Below the pieces are notes generated by a model. That model made no database searches. It had not been told where the DNA came from and saw only the letters and a list, made by a program, of their open reading frames with translations. Both the position numbers and the translations under genes were made by a program. Positions 15,311 through 25,063 of a stretch of 32,635 nt of DNA are shown one piece after another. Location of the stretch: positions 1 to 32,635 of the forward strand of contig VBHC01000132.1 in NCBI GenBank assembly GCA_005889535.1, read 5' to 3'. Numbering within the stretch: position 1 is the stretch's first letter; each line of letters begins with the position of its first letter. The DNA comes from Chloroflexota bacterium (GTDB lineage Bacteria > Chloroflexota > Dormibacteria > CF-121).

Positions 15311-16531
15311 ATGAGCTCCGACCCGCAGCCACCCCTCAGCCTGGTCCGCCAACTGGTGGTCGTCAATCTCGCCAGGCCGATTCCGGAGTTGATCGACCAG
15401 GCCCTGACGTGTCTTAACCAGGTACTCGACGCGCGCGCCGCCTTTTACGCCCGGATCGATGACCATACCTTCGAGATCATCGCGGCCCGCGTCCTGAGCG
15501 GGACCCCGATCGCGCCCGGACTTCGAATGGCGCTCGAGGACACATTTGCCGCCGTCGACGAGGAGATGCAGGGCGGGGTGCTCAATATCCGGGACGCGAG
15601 CAAACGCCAGCCGTTTAAAAGCCTGGCGATGCGCCAGCGGTTGGGCATCGTGAGCTACCTCGGAACCTCGTTCCCAGCGCAGGGCGTGGTGACCGGCACC
15701 GTGGGGGTGATCGGTAAGGGCCCCCGCGTCTTCACCGAGACGGACCAGGACCTGCTGCTGATCGTTGCGGGGTTGCTGGCGCCGCGTCTGCAATCGGAAT
15801 CCCGGCCAACCAACGGCCAGCCGCGCACCCCGGTGTCCGTCGTCCGGCTTGCCACGGAGGAGGTCAAGGAGCCGCTGGCGATCCTGCGCGGCTACGCCGA
15901 CATGCTCGCTAACAACGAGGTCCCGGCCGACCAGATGTCGGTGGTCGCGCAACGCCTGGCCCTCCAGTCAGAGACCCTGATGCGAGTCGCCGACCAGGTC
16001 CTACTCCTGTCGCGGCTTCCGCTGGAGCTGGCTTTCACCGTCCGCGTCTCGCTCGGCGCGATCGCGCAATCGGCGGCGCAGCGGATCCGGGATCGGATGT
16101 CTCATGCCGGCATGGAGCTGCGCCTGCAGCTCGATACGCAGGTGGATGTCTGGGGTGACGTCACCCTGCTGGAGGCGGCGGTCGACGAGATGCTTCACAA
16201 CGTCTTCAAGCATGCCCGCAGCGCGACCGTCGTCCAACTCCGGCTCCGGCAGGCAAGCGCCAACCGCTACCAGCTGATCGTTAAAGATGACGGGCCGGGC
16301 ATGTCGGCCGATCGGCTCGAAGACCTGTTCGGTCCGCTGGCCGAGGATCAGCCCGCGCGCGGCCAGGGGCTTGGCCTCTACCTGCTTCGCCGGGTGGCGG
16401 AGGCGCACGGGGGGCGGGCCTGGGCCAACAGCCTGGAAGGCAAAGGCACAACCTTCTATCTGGAGTTGCCGGCGGCCTCGCCGGACGGCGACTCGGCCCG
16501 GGCGTCAGCGGCCGCCGGCGCCACGGCGTGA
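15311..16531 (+). CDS. GAF-domain histidine-kinase-like protein lacking the phospho-acceptor His
   Basis: 406 residues, no membrane helix. Residues about 15-160 form a GAF sensor domain ending in GTVGVIGKGPRVFTETDQDLL. A HisKA-like helix pair follows, but the H-box reads ATEEVKEPLAILRGY (181-195): Glu183 stands where the phosphorylated His of SHELRTPL should be. The GHKL ATPase domain is intact: DEMLHNVFKHA (N box), DDGPGMS (G1), GQGLGLYLLRR (G2) and GKGTTF. It may therefore be a cytosolic GAF-regulated ATPase, pseudokinase or anti-sigma-like regulator rather than a two-component kinase; no response regulator is adjacent. Its TGA overlaps the DUF309 GTG start by 4 bases. Confidence 0.82.
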   Translation: MSSDPQPPLSLVRQLVVVNLARPIPELIDQALTCLNQVLDARAAFYARIDDHTFEIIAARVLSGTPIAPGLRMALEDTFAAVDEEMQGGVLNIRDASKRQPFKSLAMRQRLGIVSYLGTSFPAQGVVTGTVGVIGKGPRVFTETDQDLLLIVAGLLAPRLQSESRPTNGQPRTPVSVVRLATEEVKEPLAILRGYADMLANNEVPADQMSVVAQRLALQSETLMRVADQVLLLSRLPLELAFTVRVSLGAIAQSAAQRIRDRMSHAGMELRLQLDTQVDVWGDVTLLEAAVDEMLHNVFKHARSATVVQLRLRQASANRYQLIVKDDGPGMSADRLEDLFGPLAEDQPARGQGLGLYLLRRVAEAHGGRAWANSLEGKGTTFYLELPAASPDGDSARASAAAGATA

Positions 16532-16953
16532 GCCTGCGCCTGAAGAAGACGGCACCGCGCCGCAGCTCACGCTGCGAGGACCCGCCTCCGCCGGAGTTTC
16601 TGCGCGGCATCGCGGAGTTCAACCGTGAGGAGTTCTTCGAACAGCATGAAACCCTCGAGGGGATCTGGATCACGGAGCCGGACCCGGTCCGCTACCTCTA
16701 CCAGGGCATCCTCCAGGTGGGCGTCGGCTTCTACCACTGGCGCCGCGGCAACTGGCGGGGGGCGGTGGCGAAGCTTGGCCAGGGGCTGACCAAGCTGGAG
16801 CCGTACCGACCAGCCTGCATGACGGTCGACGTCGAGCGGTTGGTGCTGGAGACCGCTGCCCTCCGCGATCTCCTCGAGCAGCGCGGCCCTACCGACCTGC
16901 CGGCCTTTCCGCCACGGTTACCACGCGTTCACCGCACTACCGAGACCACGTAA
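16528..16953 (+). CDS. DUF309 family protein
   Basis: 141 residues. FNREEFFEQHETLEGIW at about 30-46 is the DUF309 signature (F-N-x-x-x-F-F-E-x-H-E-x-L-E-x-x-W). It is followed by YLYQGILQVGVGFYHWRRGN and GAVAKLGQGL. These helical proteins have a conserved His/Glu cluster suggestive of metal binding; the biochemical role is unknown. The first 20 residues are basic and variable. GTG 16528 overlaps the kinase-like gene stop as GTGA, so the two are co-translated and the protein may serve the same signalling unit. The gene ends upstream of an intrinsic terminator. Confidence 0.85.
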   Translation: MSLRLKKTAPRRSSRCEDPPPPEFLRGIAEFNREEFFEQHETLEGIWITEPDPVRYLYQGILQVGVGFYHWRRGNWRGAVAKLGQGLTKLEPYRPACMTVDVERLVLETAALRDLLEQRGPTDLPAFPPRLPRVHRTTETT

Positions 16954-17051
16954 GCGGGGCGTCACGCAGACGCGACGGGGGCGGCGAATAGGCGGTCGAC
17001 GCCCAACGTATTAGAAGGCATACGCCCGCGAATCAGGATCTCCCTCCCCCA

Positions 17052-18248
<1,197 letters not shown>

Positions 18249-18312
18249 CGTGATGAATGTATACGAAAGTAGCGCGACTCCAAGAAAGCCTGGCCCTCAC
18301 CGTTGCAATACT

Positions 18313-19371
18313 GTGAGCCGCCTGCCCAAAGCCCGGCTGGAGCAACTGCTCGCAGCCCTGGTCATCAGCCTGGTTCTCATCGGGGCCGCCATCCTCATCC
18401 CAACGGCGGCACAGCGCCTGCTGGCGGCCCGTCCCAGCGCGACGCCGTCGCCGACACCGACCCCCACGCCGCCGCCGGCTTCCGTGCTGCTGCCCGACGA
18501 GCTCGACCGAGCCCTCGAAGGCGTGATGACGATCGTCAACAGCCACGCATTCGGGACCGCATTTTTGATCGACACACAGGGGGATTTCCTCACGGCGGCG
18601 AGCCTGGTTGGCGGCGGCGAGAGTCTGCGGCTGGTCGACAACAGCGGCAGCATGCATACGGTTCGTCTGATCGGCATCGACCCCGCCCTGGGGATCGCGC
18701 AGATTCGGGTCATCACGGAGGGACGACCGATGCCCTTTGGTAACCCGGCCGTTCTGCTTCGCAATGATCCCGTGGTCGTCCTGGCGAACCCGCGGATTGA
18801 AAACCTCCCGCCCGCGACCCCCGCATTCGTCGCCAGCGCGACCGATAGGCAACTCCGTCTGCAGGCGGAAGACCTCCCTGGTAACATCGGCGGGCCCGTG
18901 GTCGGACCCGGCGGCACGGTAGTCGCGGTCTTGACCGCCAGCGGAACCGCCCTGCCCATCAATCTGGCTCAGTCCGACATCGCCCAATGGCGCGGTCAGC
19001 CTGGAACGCCCGCGGCTCTGGCGCCATTTCCGGCGTACCTGGTGGTGCGGAGTAGCGGCACGGCCAGCCCGCCGCCAGACGCTGGCCCAATCGTGCAGGG
19101 GATCACGCCCTCGCGCATCTCGACCGCACAGCCCACCCTGGTGAGCCTCCAGGGCAGCGGCTTTCTCGACGGGCCGATGCTTCGCGTCCGATTCGTTCCC
19201 CTGGCGAGCCCGAGCGGCGCCTTCACGGGCCTGGCGGCCACCCTTGTCAGTTCGTCAACGCTCACGGTCAAAGTTCCGGCAGGGCAGGTCGTCCAGGATT
19301 ATGTCGTGCAGCTGACCAACGGGGACGGCACGATCGTCAGCTCGCGCACAGCGCTCACCATCACGCCCTGA
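18313..19371 (+). CDS. Membrane-anchored trypsin-like pseudoprotease with IPT/TIG domain
   Basis: 352 residues from GTG 18313. An N-terminal membrane helix (LLAALVISLVLIGAAILI) is followed by a Thr/Pro-rich spacer. A DegP-like trypsin fold comes next: GTAFLIDTQGDFLTAASLV, IGIDPALGIAQIRV, DLPGNIGGPVVGPGG. At each catalytic position the residue is changed: Ser97 for His (TAAH), Gly127 for Asp (DLA), Ile192 for Ser (GNSGGP). It is therefore probably a non-catalytic scaffold or sensor outside the membrane. Residues about 265-352 form an IPT/TIG immunoglobulin-like domain (GITPSRIS, VSLQGSGF, VQLTNGDG). The upstream ATG 18232 would overlap the divergent CysS/MshC gene and adds non-typical residues. 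Confidence 0.8.
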   Translation: MSRLPKARLEQLLAALVISLVLIGAAILIPTAAQRLLAARPSATPSPTPTPTPPPASVLLPDELDRALEGVMTIVNSHAFGTAFLIDTQGDFLTAASLVGGGESLRLVDNSGSMHTVRLIGIDPALGIAQIRVITEGRPMPFGNPAVLLRNDPVVVLANPRIENLPPATPAFVASATDRQLRLQAEDLPGNIGGPVVGPGGTVVAVLTASGTALPINLAQSDIAQWRGQPGTPAALAPFPAYLVVRSSGTASPPPDAGPIVQGITPSRISTAQPTLVSLQGSGFLDGPMLRVRFVPLASPSGAFTGLAATLVSSSTLTVKVPAGQVVQDYVVQLTNGDGTIVSSRTALTITP

Positions 19372-19400
19372 CGGCCGGATCGCGACCGTACACTATCGCC

Positions 19401-20093
19401 GTGCGATCGACGATGCGGACCTCACCGCTGCTGCTCGCCCTGAGCGCGCTCTTCGTCACGGTCCTTTTGACGTCAAACCTGATCGCCGTCAAGCTGATTG
19501 CCTTCGGCCCGATGATCCTTCCGGCCGCGGTCATCGTCTTCCCCCTCTCCTACCTGTTTGGCGATGTCCTAACCGAGGTCTACGGCTACGCCGTCACTCG
19601 CCGCGTCATCTGGCTGGGCTTTGGCTGCAACCTCGCGTTCGTCCTCTTCATCCTGGCGGCCGGTGCCCTGCCGGGCGCGCCCGGCGCCTGGGACACGAAC
19701 GCTCAGTCGGCGTTTGCGCGGATCCTCGGCTTCACGCCCCGCCTCCTGGTGGCCTCCTTCATCGCCTATCTCGCCGGTGAGTTCCTCAACTCATTCGTGA
19801 TGGCACGGCTGAAGATCGCCACGCAGGGCCGCTGGCTGTGGACGCGCACCATCGGCTCCACCTTGATCGGGCAGGGCGTCGACTCGGCCATTTTCATCAC
19901 AGGCGCGTTTGCCGGCGTGCTCCCAGTCCAGCTCCTGCTGCGCACCATCCTCTATCAATGGGCGTTCAAGACCGCCTACGAAATTGTCGCCACGCCGCTG
20001 ACCTATGCGGTGGTACGGGTCCTCAAGCAGCGCGAACAGCAGGATCCGTTCGACATCGGGACCGACTTCAACCCGTTTCGCCTGGCCGGCTGA
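19401..20093 (+). CDS. yhhQ: Queuosine precursor transporter (YhhQ/VUT family)
   Basis: 230 residues with about six membrane helices. The family pattern is present: SNLIAVKLI after helix 1, FPLSYLFGDVLTEVYGY, then GEFLNSFVMARLK and IGQGVDSAIFI near the C-terminus, ending in KTAYEIVATPLTYAVV. YhhQ imports preQ0/preQ1 for queuosine tRNA modification. The next gene is QueF, 13 bases on, which strongly supports the queuosine role. GTG 19401 is used; an in-frame ATG at 19413 is an alternative start. Confidence 0.9.
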   Translation: MRSTMRTSPLLLALSALFVTVLLTSNLIAVKLIAFGPMILPAAVIVFPLSYLFGDVLTEVYGYAVTRRVIWLGFGCNLAFVLFILAAGALPGAPGAWDTNAQSAFARILGFTPRLLVASFIAYLAGEFLNSFVMARLKIATQGRWLWTRTIGSTLIGQGVDSAIFITGAFAGVLPVQLLLRTILYQWAFKTAYEIVATPLTYAVVRVLKQREQQDPFDIGTDFNPFRLAG

Positions 20094-20106
20094 GTAGCAT
20101 AGGGCG

Positions 20107-20508
20107 ATGAAATACGGCGCAAAGATGATCGCGGAGTCTACGCTCGAGGCGGTGGAGAACAGCAATCCCGAACGTGACTACGAGGTGGACTTCACGATTC
20201 CGGAGTTCACCTGCCTCTGCCCGCAGTCGAACTTCCCCGATTTCGCCACCATCCGGATTCGCTACATCCCCGACCGAAAGCTGGTCGAGCTCAAGTCACT
20301 CAAGCTGTACATCAATAAGTTCCGCGACCAGGAGATGTTCCACGAGGCCGCCGTCAACCGCATCCTGGACGACCTGGTCGGCCTGGTCAGTCCTCGGTTC
20401 ATGGAAGTGGTCGGCGACTTCAACGTCCGCGGAAACATCAAAACCGTCGTGACCGCGCGACACGCCCAGAAGGGGTACTCGCCAAACGGCCGGAGCCGCG
20501 CCGTCTGA
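20107..20508 (+). CDS. queF: NADPH-dependent 7-cyano-7-deazaguanine reductase QueF
   Basis: 133 residues, the size of the short (unimodular, YkvM-type) QueF. QueF reduces the nitrile of preQ0 to preQ1 with two NADPH. Seen are [16 protein letters not shown], which carries the catalytic Cys and the following Asp, and the ELKSLKLY substrate/NADPH motif with [13 protein letters not shown] after it. It is paired with the yhhQ-type transporter, so preQ0 made here or imported can be reduced for tRNA queuosine. It converges with the 20517-21461 gene, leaving only 8 bases between the stops. Confidence 0.93.
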   Translation: MKYGAKMIAESTLEAVENSNPERDYEVDFTIPEFTCLCPQSNFPDFATIRIRYIPDRKLVELKSLKLYINKFRDQEMFHEAAVNRILDDLVGLVSPRFMEVVGDFNVRGNIKTVVTARHAQKGYSPNGRSRAV

Positions 20509-20516
20509 TCGTCCCG

Positions 20517-21461
20517 CTAGACGTGGAGTTCGCCGGGCGCAAAGACTAGATATTTCGATTCGAAGCGACGCTCGCCAGGGTGCTGCGCCTGCCCGGGAAA
20601 GGTCCCGTACCCACTCGCTCGGTACAGAAAGAGTTCAAAGAGCTCGCGGTCCCCGCGTTTAAACGCCCAGTTCTGCTCCTCGATTGCGGTCCCGATGAGC
20701 GAGACCCGTCTCCATCCGGCCTTGCCGAGCTGGTCGGCATACCATGCAGGAATTTGTGGCGCGGCGTCAGGCGTGAAGAAGACGGTTTGCGCGGTCGCCG
20801 GTGTCGAGATGGTCAGCTTTCGCTCCTCGCCTCCCACCGTGGTTGAAATGCCATCGGCATCCGGATAGATGAGTGATGACTCCGGTCGAGCCGCCAACCA
20901 GGACTCGCCTGCGGGTCCGACCGGAATCCCGTGCGCGTCCAGCCTGGCGATGTTTAGTGCTCCTACCGCAGCGGCAATCCCGATGACCACGCTCGCGCTT
21001 GCCGTCGCCAACGCGAGCGTGCGCAGAAACGTGCCCGGAGCCGGTCCGCCGGTCCACGCCCGTGCCCCGGAGATCAGCGCGATAACGAAGACGACAGAAA
21101 CGGCCGCGTACGTCAGCGTGATGATGCTGGCCAGGAGAAGCGAGATGAAATTGTCCATCGCGTGCCCCGAGTCGTCCAGCAGCGACAGCGGGACCGTGAA
21201 CAGGAGCGCAAGTGCCGCGATTCCCGAGGCCCCAAAGCTCACTACGGCAAGAACCACCCCAGCCGGAACGCCGATCGAGCGCAGCCGTCCAGGCAATTGA
21301 GTCAGGAGGGCGGCGAGCGGGGGCGCGACGGCGAACGGCACGGCGTATGGAACGAGAAGGAACGGCAGGTATTTGAATGAATAGCCGCCGGCGAGGCCCC
21401 ACGCGGCGATCGCCACGACCGGGACACCCATGATGGCGGCGAGCGCCCAGGCCACTGGCAC
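20517..21461 (-). CDS. Unrecognised polytopic membrane protein with C-terminal soluble domain
   Basis: 314 residues. About five hydrophobic helices occupy residues 1-165 (for example PVVAIAAWGLAGG, IALALLFTVPL-like, VVFVIALIS, ASASVVIGIAAAVG). They are followed by a roughly 150-residue soluble domain with SSLIYPDADGI, the PAWYADQLGKAGW helix and ELFLYRASGYG. The soluble part resembles small hypothetical domains in which YPGA/IYP-like segments precede a W-x-x-LxxxGW helix; no function is assigned. GTG 21461 has no clear ribosome site, and ATG 21431 is an alternative. It is divergent from the E1alpha gene. Confidence 0.65.
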   Translation of the reverse strand: MPVAWALAAIMGVPVVAIAAWGLAGGYSFKYLPFLLVPYAVPFAVAPPLAALLTQLPGRLRSIGVPAGVVLAVVSFGASGIAALALLFTVPLSLLDDSGHAMDNFISLLLASIITLTYAAVSVVFVIALISGARAWTGGPAPGTFLRTLALATASASVVIGIAAAVGALNIARLDAHGIPVGPAGESWLAARPESSLIYPDADGISTTVGGEERKLTISTPATAQTVFFTPDAAPQIPAWYADQLGKAGWRRVSLIGTAIEEQNWAFKRGDRELFELFLYRASGYGTFPGQAQHPGERRFESKYLVFAPGELHV

Positions 21462-21563
21462 CGTAGAAGAGACGTTCGGTGGCCGTCGAGACTTGCCCGG
21501 CCAGTTAGCCGCCGAGCCGGGCGGGGGTCAGGGCCACGATTCAGCTATCGCGGCGCAACCATC

Positions 21564-21600
21564 CATAAATAATTTCTATGAATACAATAGATGTGATTTT
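21564..21600 (+). promoter_or_regulatory. AT-rich promoter/operator region before the dehydrogenase operon
   Basis: A sharply AT-rich island stands in otherwise GC-rich DNA. It holds TACAAT (21583-21588), a good -10, and the inverted repeat tctat-N7-ataga (21575-21591) around it. The ATG at 21637 would have a leader of about 40 bases. The repeat overlapping the -10 suggests repressor control. No clear -35 was seen. Confidence 0.5.
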
Positions 21601-21636
21601 GCACCCAATCCAGCAGCCTCAGTCCCAGGAGCGACA

Positions 21637-22653
21637 ATGAAAGTAGAGCAGCGCCCAGCCGATAGCAAATCGAAGGAGGCGCTCACCGACAAAGCCACCC
21701 TGCTCAAGCTCTACCGCGAGATGCTCCTCATCCGGCGGTTCGAGGAAAAAACCGCGGAGATGTACCAGCTGGCCAAGATCGGCGGCTTCTGCCACCTGAA
21801 CATCGGTGAGGAGGCCACCATCGTGGGCACCATCTCGGCCCTCCGCCCGAAGGACTACGTCTACAGCACCTATCGCGAACATGGGCACGCGATCGCCAAG
21901 GGGATCGATCCCCGGGCGGTGATGGCCGAGTTGTTCGGGAAGGAGACCGGCACCTCGCACGGTCGCGGCGGATCGATGCACCTGTTCAGCGAGGACCGCC
22001 GCTTCTACGGCGGCTACGCGATCGTCGGTGAGGCTCTGCCCATCGCCTGCGGGAGCGGGTACGCGATCAATTACAAGGGAACCGACGAGGTGGTGATGAG
22101 CAGTTTCGGTGACGGCGCCACCAACATCGGCGCCTTCCACGAATCGCTCAATGTCGCCAAGCTCTGGCACCTGCCCATCGTGTTCGTGTGCGTCAACAAC
22201 CTCTATGGGATGGGCACCGCGGTCAACCGCGCGTCCGCGGTGACCGAGATCTGGAAGAAGGCCTGTGCCTATGACATGACGAGCGAGCGGGTGGACGGTA
22301 TGGACGTGCTGGCCGTGCGCCGCATCACCGAACAGCTCGTCGCCCAAGCGCGGGAGGAGCACGAGCCGAGCCTGCTCGAATGCGTGACCTACCGCTACCG
22401 CGGCCACTCCATGTCCGACCCGGACACCTACCGGGGCAAGGACGAGATCAAGGAGTGGCAGACCCGCGATCCGATTCTCAGCCTGGGCGAGCACATGAAG
22501 AAACAGAAGATGTTGACCGACGAGGACATCGAGCGGATCGACGAGGAGGTCACCGCCCAGGTGGACGACGCTGTCAAGTTCGCCGAGGAAAGCCCCGAGC
22601 CCGATCCGAAAGACCTCTACCGCGATGTCTATGCCGGGGAGGGCGCGGCCTGA
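21637..22653 (+). CDS. pdhA: 2-oxoacid (pyruvate) dehydrogenase E1 component, alpha subunit
   Basis: 338 residues. ThDP-dependent E1alpha: GGFCHLNIGEEA, YREHGHAIAKG, HGRGGSMHLF, the ThDP/Mg motif GDGATNIGAFHE...NN, and YRYRGHSMSDPDTYR with the conserved His loop. With E1beta it decarboxylates a 2-oxoacid and acylates E2 lipoyl groups. The GGFCHLYxGQEA-like start and HSMSDP favour pyruvate over branched-chain substrates; an acetoin dehydrogenase is possible. ATG 21637 has AGGAG 6 bases upstream; the longer frame upstream crosses the promoter and is rejected. Its TGA overlaps the E1beta ATG by one base (TGATG). Confidence 0.9.
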   Translation: MKVEQRPADSKSKEALTDKATLLKLYREMLLIRRFEEKTAEMYQLAKIGGFCHLNIGEEATIVGTISALRPKDYVYSTYREHGHAIAKGIDPRAVMAELFGKETGTSHGRGGSMHLFSEDRRFYGGYAIVGEALPIACGSGYAINYKGTDEVVMSSFGDGATNIGAFHESLNVAKLWHLPIVFVCVNNLYGMGTAVNRASAVTEIWKKACAYDMTSERVDGMDVLAVRRITEQLVAQAREEHEPSLLECVTYRYRGHSMSDPDTYRGKDEIKEWQTRDPILSLGEHMKKQKMLTDEDIERIDEEVTAQVDDAVKFAEESPEPDPKDLYRDVYAGEGAA

Positions 22654-23633
22654 TGGCGGTGCTCGCTATGCGCGACGCGCTCAACCAGGCGCTGCGCGAG
22701 GAGATGAAGCGCGATGAGAGCGTCTTCCTCCTCGGCGAGGATATCGGTCTCTACGACGGCTCGTTCAAAGTCACGCGCGGACTGATGAAGGAGTTCGGCG
22801 AGAAGCGGGTGCTCGACACCCCGATCGCCGAAGAGATCATCATCGGCACCGCGATCGGGGCCGCCATGTCCGGACTTCGACCGGTCGCCGAGATGATGAC
22901 CGTCAACTTCATCATGGTGGCGATGGACCAGGTGGTCAACGCGGCCGCCCACATCCGATACATGTTCGGTGGGGGCACGAAGGTGCCGCTGGTGATTCGC
23001 ACGCCAGGCGGAGGCGGCCACCAGTTGGGTGCGCAGCACTCGCACAGCCACGAGAACTGGTTCGCCCACGTCCCGGGCCTGAAGGTGGTCGCGCCCGGCA
23101 CCCCGGCCGATGCCAAGGGCATGCTCAAGTCCGCGATCCGCGATGACAACCCGGTGATGTTCATCGAGAACGAAGGCACCTACGCCGTCAAGGGCGACGT
23201 CCCGGATGGCGAGCACCTGGTACCACTGGACAAGAACGAGGTGAAGCGCCCGGGGGACGACATCACGATCTGCGCCCACTCGCGGATGCTGATCGTCGCC
23301 ATGGATGCCGCCACCGAGTTGGAGAAAGATGGCATCAGCGCCGAAGTGGTCGACATGCGGGCGCTGCGGCCGCTCGACATGGCCCCGGTGGTCGAGTCGG
23401 TCAAGAAGACCAGCCGGCTGATCACCCTCGAGGAGGGCTGGCGCTCCTATGGCGTCGGCGCCGAGATCGCCTCGAGGGTCTATGAGGAGGCGTTCGATTA
23501 CCTCGACGCGCCGGTCGCCCGGATCGGGGCGGCCGAGGTCCCGGCTCCCTACAACAAGCGGCTGGAGAAGATCGCCTTTCCCGGCAAGGCCGACGTGATC
23601 GTGACCGCGAAAGCCCTCCTCGGTAAGAACTAG
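22653..23633 (+). CDS. pdhB: 2-oxoacid (pyruvate) dehydrogenase E1 component, beta subunit
   Basis: 326 residues. The transketolase pyrimidine-binding domain has FLLGEDIGLYDGSFKVT, VLDTPIAEEIIIGTAIGAA and EMMTVNFIMVAMDQ. The C-terminal domain has PGDDITICAHSRML, VVDMRALRPLD and TLEEGW. It forms the alpha2beta2 E1 with the preceding gene. ATG 22653 follows GATGTCTATGCCGGGGAGGG with GGGGAGGG about 10 bases upstream. A much longer frame reaching back to 22380 lies in the shadow of E1alpha. The E2 gene begins 10 bases after the stop, so the three genes are one operon. No E3 is present in the window. Confidence 0.92.
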   Translation: MAVLAMRDALNQALREEMKRDESVFLLGEDIGLYDGSFKVTRGLMKEFGEKRVLDTPIAEEIIIGTAIGAAMSGLRPVAEMMTVNFIMVAMDQVVNAAAHIRYMFGGGTKVPLVIRTPGGGGHQLGAQHSHSHENWFAHVPGLKVVAPGTPADAKGMLKSAIRDDNPVMFIENEGTYAVKGDVPDGEHLVPLDKNEVKRPGDDITICAHSRMLIVAMDAATELEKDGISAEVVDMRALRPLDMAPVVESVKKTSRLITLEEGWRSYGVGAEIASRVYEEAFDYLDAPVARIGAAEVPAPYNKRLEKIAFPGKADVIVTAKALLGKN

Positions 23634-23643
23634 GCAGACGCCG

Positions 23644-25041
23644 ATGGCCAACGTTCAGATGCCCCGCCTGTCGGACTCGATGGAAACCGGCAAGATCCTA
23701 CGCTGGTTGAAGAAAGAAGGCGAGGAGGTCAAGAAGGGCGAGCCGCTGGTGGAGATCGAGAGCGACAAGGCCAACATCGAGGTCGAGGCCTATGCCTCCG
23801 GCAAGCTCAGCAAGATCGTCGTCCCCGAAGGCGAGAGCGCCCCCATCGGAGCCGTGATCGCCGAAATCGGGGGCGATGCTGGGGCGGCGCCGAAGGCTGA
23901 GAAAACGGCCGAGCCCAAAGAAAAGGCCGAGAAACCCGCCGAGCCCCAGGGCCGGGCTCCGGCAGCAGCCACCCGGCCAGAGGCCCACGTCGAGCAGGCC
24001 GATAAGGCGATGGCGAAAACCGCTCAGCAGGCCGCGGACAGCGGGGGCGAGCAATATCCTCACGGCGGCCCCGACGACCGAACCGAAGTCGGGGCGGCGG
24101 CGCAGGCGGCGTTGAGCGCGATCCGGCGCCCCGCCGCTCCGGAAAACGGGGAACGACAGCGGGTGTCCCCCGTCGCCCGGCGCCTCGCGGAAGAGCACGG
24201 GGTCGACCTGCGCCAGGTCCAGGGCAGCGGACCGGGCGGGCGAATCACGAAGGAAGACGTCGAGAGCGCGGCCCAGGGCGGCCAGCGCCAGCCCGCTACC
24301 GCGCCAACCGCAGCCCCGGCTCGCGAGGAACGTCAGGCCACGCCACGCCCGAAAGAAGAAGTCGAAGTCGTCGAGCTCTCGAAAATGCAGACCACCATCG
24401 CCATGCGGCTTGCCCAGAGCAAGTTCTCGGCACCGCATTTCTACGTCACCTCGGAGATCGCCATGGACGACGCGGCCCGGCTTCGCCAGATGTTCAACGA
24501 GGCGGTCGACAAGGCGGAAGCCATCAGCCTCAACGACCTGATCGTCAAGGCCGTCGCGCTGGCCCTGACGAAGTTTCCCGAGGTCAATGCGTCCTGGGCG
24601 GATGGCCGGATCGAGCGCAAGCGCGATATCAACATCGGCATAGCCGTCGGCTTACCCGATCGCCTGATCGTGCCGGTGCTGCGGAACGCCGACCAGAAAT
24701 CGCTCAAAGAGATCGCCAAGGAGTCGAAGCAGCTGATCGAGCGGGCGCGCTCGAACAAGGCCGGGGCACAGGACTACGTCGGCAACACGTTCAGCATCTC
24801 GAACCTCGGCATGTACGATGTCGACCAGTTCACCGCGATCATCAACCCGCCCGATTCCGGCATCCTGGCAATTGGATCGATCGAGGACAAAGCTGTCGTC
24901 AGGGAGGGGCAGGTCGTTCCCGGGAAACGGATGCGGGTGACCCTCTCGGTCGATCACCGGGTTTTCTACGGGGTGACGGCGGCGCAGTTTCTGCAAGAGG
25001 TCAAGCGCCTGCTGCAGAGCCCGATGGCGCTGGTTCTTTAG
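23644..25041 (+). CDS. pdhC: Dihydrolipoamide acyltransferase (E2) of the 2-oxoacid dehydrogenase complex
   Basis: 465 residues. There is one lipoyl domain (1-78) with the lipoylated Lys42 in IESDKANIEV, an Ala/Glu/Pro-rich linker, a peripheral-subunit-binding domain (about 175-212; SPVARRLAEEHGVDL and GSGPGGRITKEDV), a second linker, and the catalytic domain from about 240. The active-site segment reads SVDHRVFYG (His438). Most E2 proteins have DHRxxDG; here Tyr442 replaces the Asp. I recall cyanobacterial and plastid E2 having a similar DHRVIYG, so this is probably functional. E2 forms the core of the complex, binding E1 and E3. Confidence 0.92.
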   Translation: MANVQMPRLSDSMETGKILRWLKKEGEEVKKGEPLVEIESDKANIEVEAYASGKLSKIVVPEGESAPIGAVIAEIGGDAGAAPKAEKTAEPKEKAEKPAEPQGRAPAAATRPEAHVEQADKAMAKTAQQAADSGGEQYPHGGPDDRTEVGAAAQAALSAIRRPAAPENGERQRVSPVARRLAEEHGVDLRQVQGSGPGGRITKEDVESAAQGGQRQPATAPTAAPAREERQATPRPKEEVEVVELSKMQTTIAMRLAQSKFSAPHFYVTSEIAMDDAARLRQMFNEAVDKAEAISLNDLIVKAVALALTKFPEVNASWADGRIERKRDINIGIAVGLPDRLIVPVLRNADQKSLKEIAKESKQLIERARSNKAGAQDYVGNTFSISNLGMYDVDQFTAIINPPDSGILAIGSIEDKAVVREGQVVPGKRMRVTLSVDHRVFYGVTAAQFLQEVKRLLQSPMALVL

Positions 25042-25063
25042 GCGGTCTCCAGGCCGGCTCGGG

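Noticed and set aside
18302-18312. CAATACT as a -10 box for the pseudoprotease gene
   Set aside because: It abuts the GTG start with no room for a transcription start upstream of it.
21430-21636. N-terminal extension of E1alpha
   Set aside because: It crosses an AT-rich promoter region; ATG 21637 has AGGAG at the right distance and the normal E1alpha N-terminus.
22629-23651. 340-aa minus-strand frame opposite E1beta
   Set aside because: E1beta is certain; the antisense frame has no domain.
24952-24972. E2 active site DHRVFYG as an inactive enzyme (Asp to Tyr)
   Set aside because: As I recall, cyanobacterial/plastid E2 proteins carry the similar DHRVIYG, so loss of function is not implied.
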